Below, piece by piece: positions 61,457-64,000 of a DNA stretch of 64,000 nt; position 1 is the stretch's first letter; every line of letters starts with the position of its first letter. Below the pieces are notes generated by a model, which did not search any database, had not been told where the DNA came from, and saw only the letters and a list, made by a program, of their open reading frames with translations. A program made the position numbers and the translations under genes. This stretch comes from an uncultured Flavobacteriales bacterium (GTDB taxonomy: Bacteria; Bacteroidota; Bacteroidia; Flavobacteriales; UBA1820). The DNA lies in NCBI GenBank assembly GCA_902478645.1, contig CABSLV010000002.1, forward strand, positions 1 to 64,000. Reading direction: 5' to 3'.

Positions 61457-61899
61457 AAACACCCCAAGTATTTCTCCTCGTGATCCTCGCGCTGGCCGTC
61501 GCCGGTTGCCGCGCCAAAAAAGAAACGCTCCACCGTCAGCAAAGCGACCACTTGGAGGTGGAAAACCTGCGGAAGGACTCGCTCCTTACCCTCACGCACA
61601 TGCGCTACGGAGGGGAACTCCGTATCCGCATCGACGAAACCACCCGCGAGAAAGACACCTTGGGGCGCACCCTGCGGGAGACCGTCCGTCGCTACCACCT
61701 CCAGCAACAGGATTCATCGCAGCAATCCCTCCGCCGGGAAAGCATCGGAGAGACATTTTCCATACAAAAAGAGGAAACACAAGCCGAGGCCCGATCGGAA
61801 CTCGCAACCGATCCTCCCTTACGCGGATTCTGGACGGGGATCACCGCCCTACTCGCAGGTATAGCGGGGTGGGTGCTGCGGGGCGTACTGCGGAAATAA
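61453..61899 (+). CDS. Small lipoprotein with C-terminal membrane helix, phage-like
   Basis: The 148-residue protein has a lipobox VAGC (Cys19), a charged helical middle (KKETLHRQQSDHLEVENLRKDSLLTLTH...), and a C-terminal hydrophobic helix (FWTGITALLAGIAGWVLRGVL, about 125-145) with RK at the end. A lipid anchor plus a membrane helix could join the two membranes, as spanins do. It is translationally coupled to the preceding gene. The function is inferred from shape only. Confidence 0.65.
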   Translation: MKTPQVFLLVILALAVAGCRAKKETLHRQQSDHLEVENLRKDSLLTLTHMRYGGELRIRIDETTREKDTLGRTLRETVRRYHLQQQDSSQQSLRRESIGETFSIQKEETQAEARSELATDPPLRGFWTGITALLAGIAGWVLRGVLRK

Positions 61900-61928
61900 C
61901 CGTCTGACGAGAAGAACGATACGATCGA

Positions 61929-63806
61929 TCAATCTCCTTTTTGCTCCGAAAGTTCCAGCCAACGCATTTCCAAGGTGTCGATGCGTTCGAGCAATTGTTC
62001 CATCCGGTGGGAGAGTTCGTTCACCCGCTCGGGCGACAGGGTTTCTCCGGAGGAAAAAACGGCTTCGATCTGTTGTTTTTCCGTTTCCAGGCAGGGAAGT
62101 TCCTGTTCGATGGCATCGTACTCCTGCTGCTGGCGATACGAGAGGCGTTGTTTTTGCGGGCCTCGCTCCCGGGCGGCTTTCGGTTTTTCACCCGAAGCCT
62201 GTTCGCGGGGCTGCTCGGCGGCCTGCTGCCGGCTCCACTGGCGGTACTCGGAATACGTGCCCGGGAAATCCTTCACCCGGCCGTCGCCCTGAAAGACAAA
62301 GATATGGTCGACGATCTTGTCCAGGAAATACCGGTCATGGCTCACCACCAGCAACACCCCGGGATATTCCTGAAGGAAGTCCTCCAGGACTGTCAGGGTG
62401 AGGATGTCCAGATCGTTGGTCGGCTCGTCGAGGATCAGGAAATTGGGATTGGCGATCAGCACCGTGCAGAGGTACAAGCGGCGGAGTTCGCCCCCCGAGA
62501 GTTTTTCCACATAGTCCCACTGCTGGGCGCGGGTAAAGAGAAAACGCTCCAACAACTGTTCGGCCGAAAGGCGCCGCCCGCCCGAAAGCGGGAGATAATC
62601 GCCGTAACAGCGTACTACGTCGATGACTTTTTCGCCGGGCTGCACCTCGAGACCGCTCTGACGGTAGTAACCGAACACCACGGTATCGCCCACCACGACT
62701 TTCCCCGCATCGGGGGGCAGCTCGCCGGTAACCAAACGGAGAAAGGTGGATTTGCCCGTGCCGTTGTCGCCGACCACCCCCACCCGCTCGGCCCGCCGAA
62801 ACGTGTAGTCGAAGCAGTCGAGCATCCTGGCCGCCCCCCACGACTTGGACACGTTGTGCAGTTCGACTACCTTGCTGCCCAAGCGTTCCATATTGATGCC
62901 CAAGGTGAGCACCCGGTCGTCCGCGCGGCGCGCGGCGCGGCGTGCCAGTTCGTCGAACGAGTCGATGCGGGCCTTGGCTTTCGTGCCGCGCGCCTGAGGC
63001 TGGCGGCGGATCCATTCGAGTTCGGTGCGCATCAGGTTCCGGGCCTTTTCCGCCGCGCGCAGCGCGGCGGCGTAACGCTCCTCTCGTTTGCTGAGAAAAT
63101 CCGCGTACGTATCCTTGTAGCGCCACAGCGACCCTTCGTCCAGTTCCAATATATCGGAACATACCCGGTCGAGAAACCAGCGGTCGTGGGTAACCATGAA
63201 CAGGGTTACCTTCGACTTGGACAGGTAATCCTCCAGCCATTCCACCATCGGAATGTCCAGATGGTTGGTCGGCTCGTCGAGCACGAGCAGATCGGGTTCT
63301 TCGATGAGCACCCGTGCCAAGGCCAAACGCCGCACCTGTCCGCCGGACATCTGCCCGCAGGGCACTTCCACCCGATCCAGCCCGAGCTGGGAGAGGACCG
63401 TACGGATGCGCACCTCGTAGTCCCACGCGCCGAGGGCTTCCATCTGTTCGTACGCCGCCTGAAAATCGTCCCCGTGGCTTCCTCCCTGACGGGCGGCCCG
63501 CTCGTAGCGGGCGATGGCCTGCAACTGGGGGCTGTCTCCTCCGTAGATCACGTCCTGCACGGTCTGCTGCGGATCGAACGTGGGCTGCTGCTCGAGATAC
63601 CCCAGCCGGATGCCCTTGCGCAGGACGACCTTCCCGGTGTCGGGCTGCTCGCGTCCGCAGAGGATCTTCATCAGGGTGGATTTGCCCGTGCCGTTTTTGG
63701 CGACAAAGGCAACCTTTTCGCCCTGCTCGATGCCGAAGGTCAATCCGGAAAAGAGCGTGCGCACGCCGAAGGACTTGCCGATATTTTCTGCCGAAAGGTA
63801 ATTCAC
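61929..63806 (-). CDS. uup: Uup-like ABC-F ATPase
   Basis: From the GTG at 63806 the protein has 625 residues, with two ABC domains: Walker A KNGTGKSTL and GDNGTGKSTFL, signatures MSGGQVRRLALA and LSGGELRRLYLC, Walker B VLDEPTNHLD and ILDEPTNDLD, and no membrane helices. The C-terminal ~85 residues form the coiled coil typical of Uup, preceded by a basic segment with RQQAAEQPREQASGEKPK. Uup-type proteins act on ribosomes and branched-DNA phenotypes in E. coli. An ATG at 63860 would extend it, but the promoter -7 element (63813-63820) lies between, and homologues start near NYLSAENIGKSFG. Confidence 0.88.
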   Translation of the reverse strand: MNYLSAENIGKSFGVRTLFSGLTFGIEQGEKVAFVAKNGTGKSTLMKILCGREQPDTGKVVLRKGIRLGYLEQQPTFDPQQTVQDVIYGGDSPQLQAIARYERAARQGGSHGDDFQAAYEQMEALGAWDYEVRIRTVLSQLGLDRVEVPCGQMSGGQVRRLALARVLIEEPDLLVLDEPTNHLDIPMVEWLEDYLSKSKVTLFMVTHDRWFLDRVCSDILELDEGSLWRYKDTYADFLSKREERYAAALRAAEKARNLMRTELEWIRRQPQARGTKAKARIDSFDELARRAARRADDRVLTLGINMERLGSKVVELHNVSKSWGAARMLDCFDYTFRRAERVGVVGDNGTGKSTFLRLVTGELPPDAGKVVVGDTVVFGYYRQSGLEVQPGEKVIDVVRCYGDYLPLSGGRRLSAEQLLERFLFTRAQQWDYVEKLSGGELRRLYLCTVLIANPNFLILDEPTNDLDILTLTVLEDFLQEYPGVLLVVSHDRYFLDKIVDHIFVFQGDGRVKDFPGTYSEYRQWSRQQAAEQPREQASGEKPKAARERGPQKQRLSYRQQQEYDAIEQELPCLETEKQQIEAVFSSGETLSPERVNELSHRMEQLLERIDTLEMRWLELSEQKGD

Positions 63807-63812
63807 TGCCGG

Positions 63813-63844
63813 CAAAGGTACGAAATCCTGCCCCGAAACCGAAA
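63813..63844 (-). promoter_or_regulatory. Promoter of the uup-like gene, leaderless candidate
   Basis: On the minus strand TTTC (63844-63841), 20 nt, TACCTTTG (63820-63813). The predicted start falls next to the GTG at 63806. Confidence 0.65.
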
Positions 63845-63884
63845 AGGAATGTCCTCTCACCGCCTATCTATGGGAAGAAAACCG

Positions 63885-63892
63885 TACCTTTG
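63885..63892 (+). promoter_or_regulatory. Possible promoter reading off the right edge
   Basis: TACCTTTG on the plus strand. No gene begins before the window ends. Confidence 0.4.
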
Positions 63893-63961
63893 TCCTATCC
63901 TGCGCATTACCCCGGCAGCGGGGCTCGTCTTGGCCCGGAGCCGATTCGCGGCCTTGCGGCC

Positions 63962-63987
63962 GCGAGCGCCGCGGAAGCGGCGCTCGC
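63962..63987. repeat. GC-rich inverted repeat at the right edge
   Basis: An 11-bp perfect inverted repeat (63962-63972 with 63977-63987, GGAA centre) in a run of GC-rich DNA with further short repeats (63947-63964). No gene is visible from 63861 to 64000. Confidence 0.7.
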
Positions 63988-64000
63988 CTAGGGAGAAGGC

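Noticed and set aside
1..64000. CRISPR array, rRNA operon or insertion sequence
   Set aside because: No regularly spaced direct repeats with unique spacers, no rRNA-like stretch and no transposase motif were seen on either strand.

Overview
The window looks like a chromosomal segment of a fairly GC-rich member of the Bacteroidales (Alistipes/Rikenellaceae-like would fit, but the genus cannot be fixed from sequence alone). The reasons are a SusC/SusD pair, a fused SecDF, a Bacteroidetes-type FtsX-DUF3098-UppP cluster, long-form PurF, a LytTR regulator, almost no Shine-Dalgarno sequences, and many promoters of the Bacteroidetes form TTTG-N19-21-TAnnTTTG. No insertion sequences, CRISPR arrays or rRNA genes are visible; there is one tRNA-Leu.

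Layout. 1-0.9 kb: rsmH (cut by the edge) and mraZ, the head of the division/cell-wall cluster, with a triple MraZ operator over the promoter. 1-6 kb (+): AsmA-like protein, ftsX, DUF3098, uppP. 5.9-8.3 kb (-): three secreted DUF4097-type proteins. 8.4-20.3 kb: ABC-F protein, CsgG/LpoB-like protein, rpsO, tail-specific protease, orphan oligopeptide permease subunit, PurF-like enzyme, corA, an acidic protein and a peptide (POT) transporter. 20.4 kb: tRNA-Leu.

20.8-48.6 kb is the most interesting region. It holds a phosphoesterase/PQQ protein-SusC-SusD operon (-), a LytTR regulator with a 12-G tract in its linker (-), a DUF5009-deacetylase-GH9 operon (+), an FAD/Fe-S oxidoreductase (-), and a dense peptidoglycan amino-sugar salvage set: MurK-like kinase, murQ, a small secreted Cys/Arg-rich protein, two DigH-like glycosidases, ampG-like permease and anmK, all on the minus strand, divergent from a GH3 (NagZ-type)-beta-lactamase fusion. 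Together these could cut glycan strands in the envelope, import the sugars, phosphorylate MurNAc or anhydroMurNAc, and turn MurNAc-6-P into GlcNAc-6-P.

48.8-64 kb: SulP transporter, secreted endonuclease/phosphatase-fold lipoprotein, secDF, a small unknown, an LpxD-family acyltransferase, a PiT-type phosphate permease, a KAS III-family synthase with its TetR regulator, a two-gene phage-like membrane cassette, and a Uup-like ABC-F protein at the right edge.

Intergenic DNA is rich in structure: several perfect long-armed hairpins (17-32 bp arms), a shared ~51-bp promoter-upstream element in front of the SulP gene and secDF, and inverted repeats at regulator or promoter positions.
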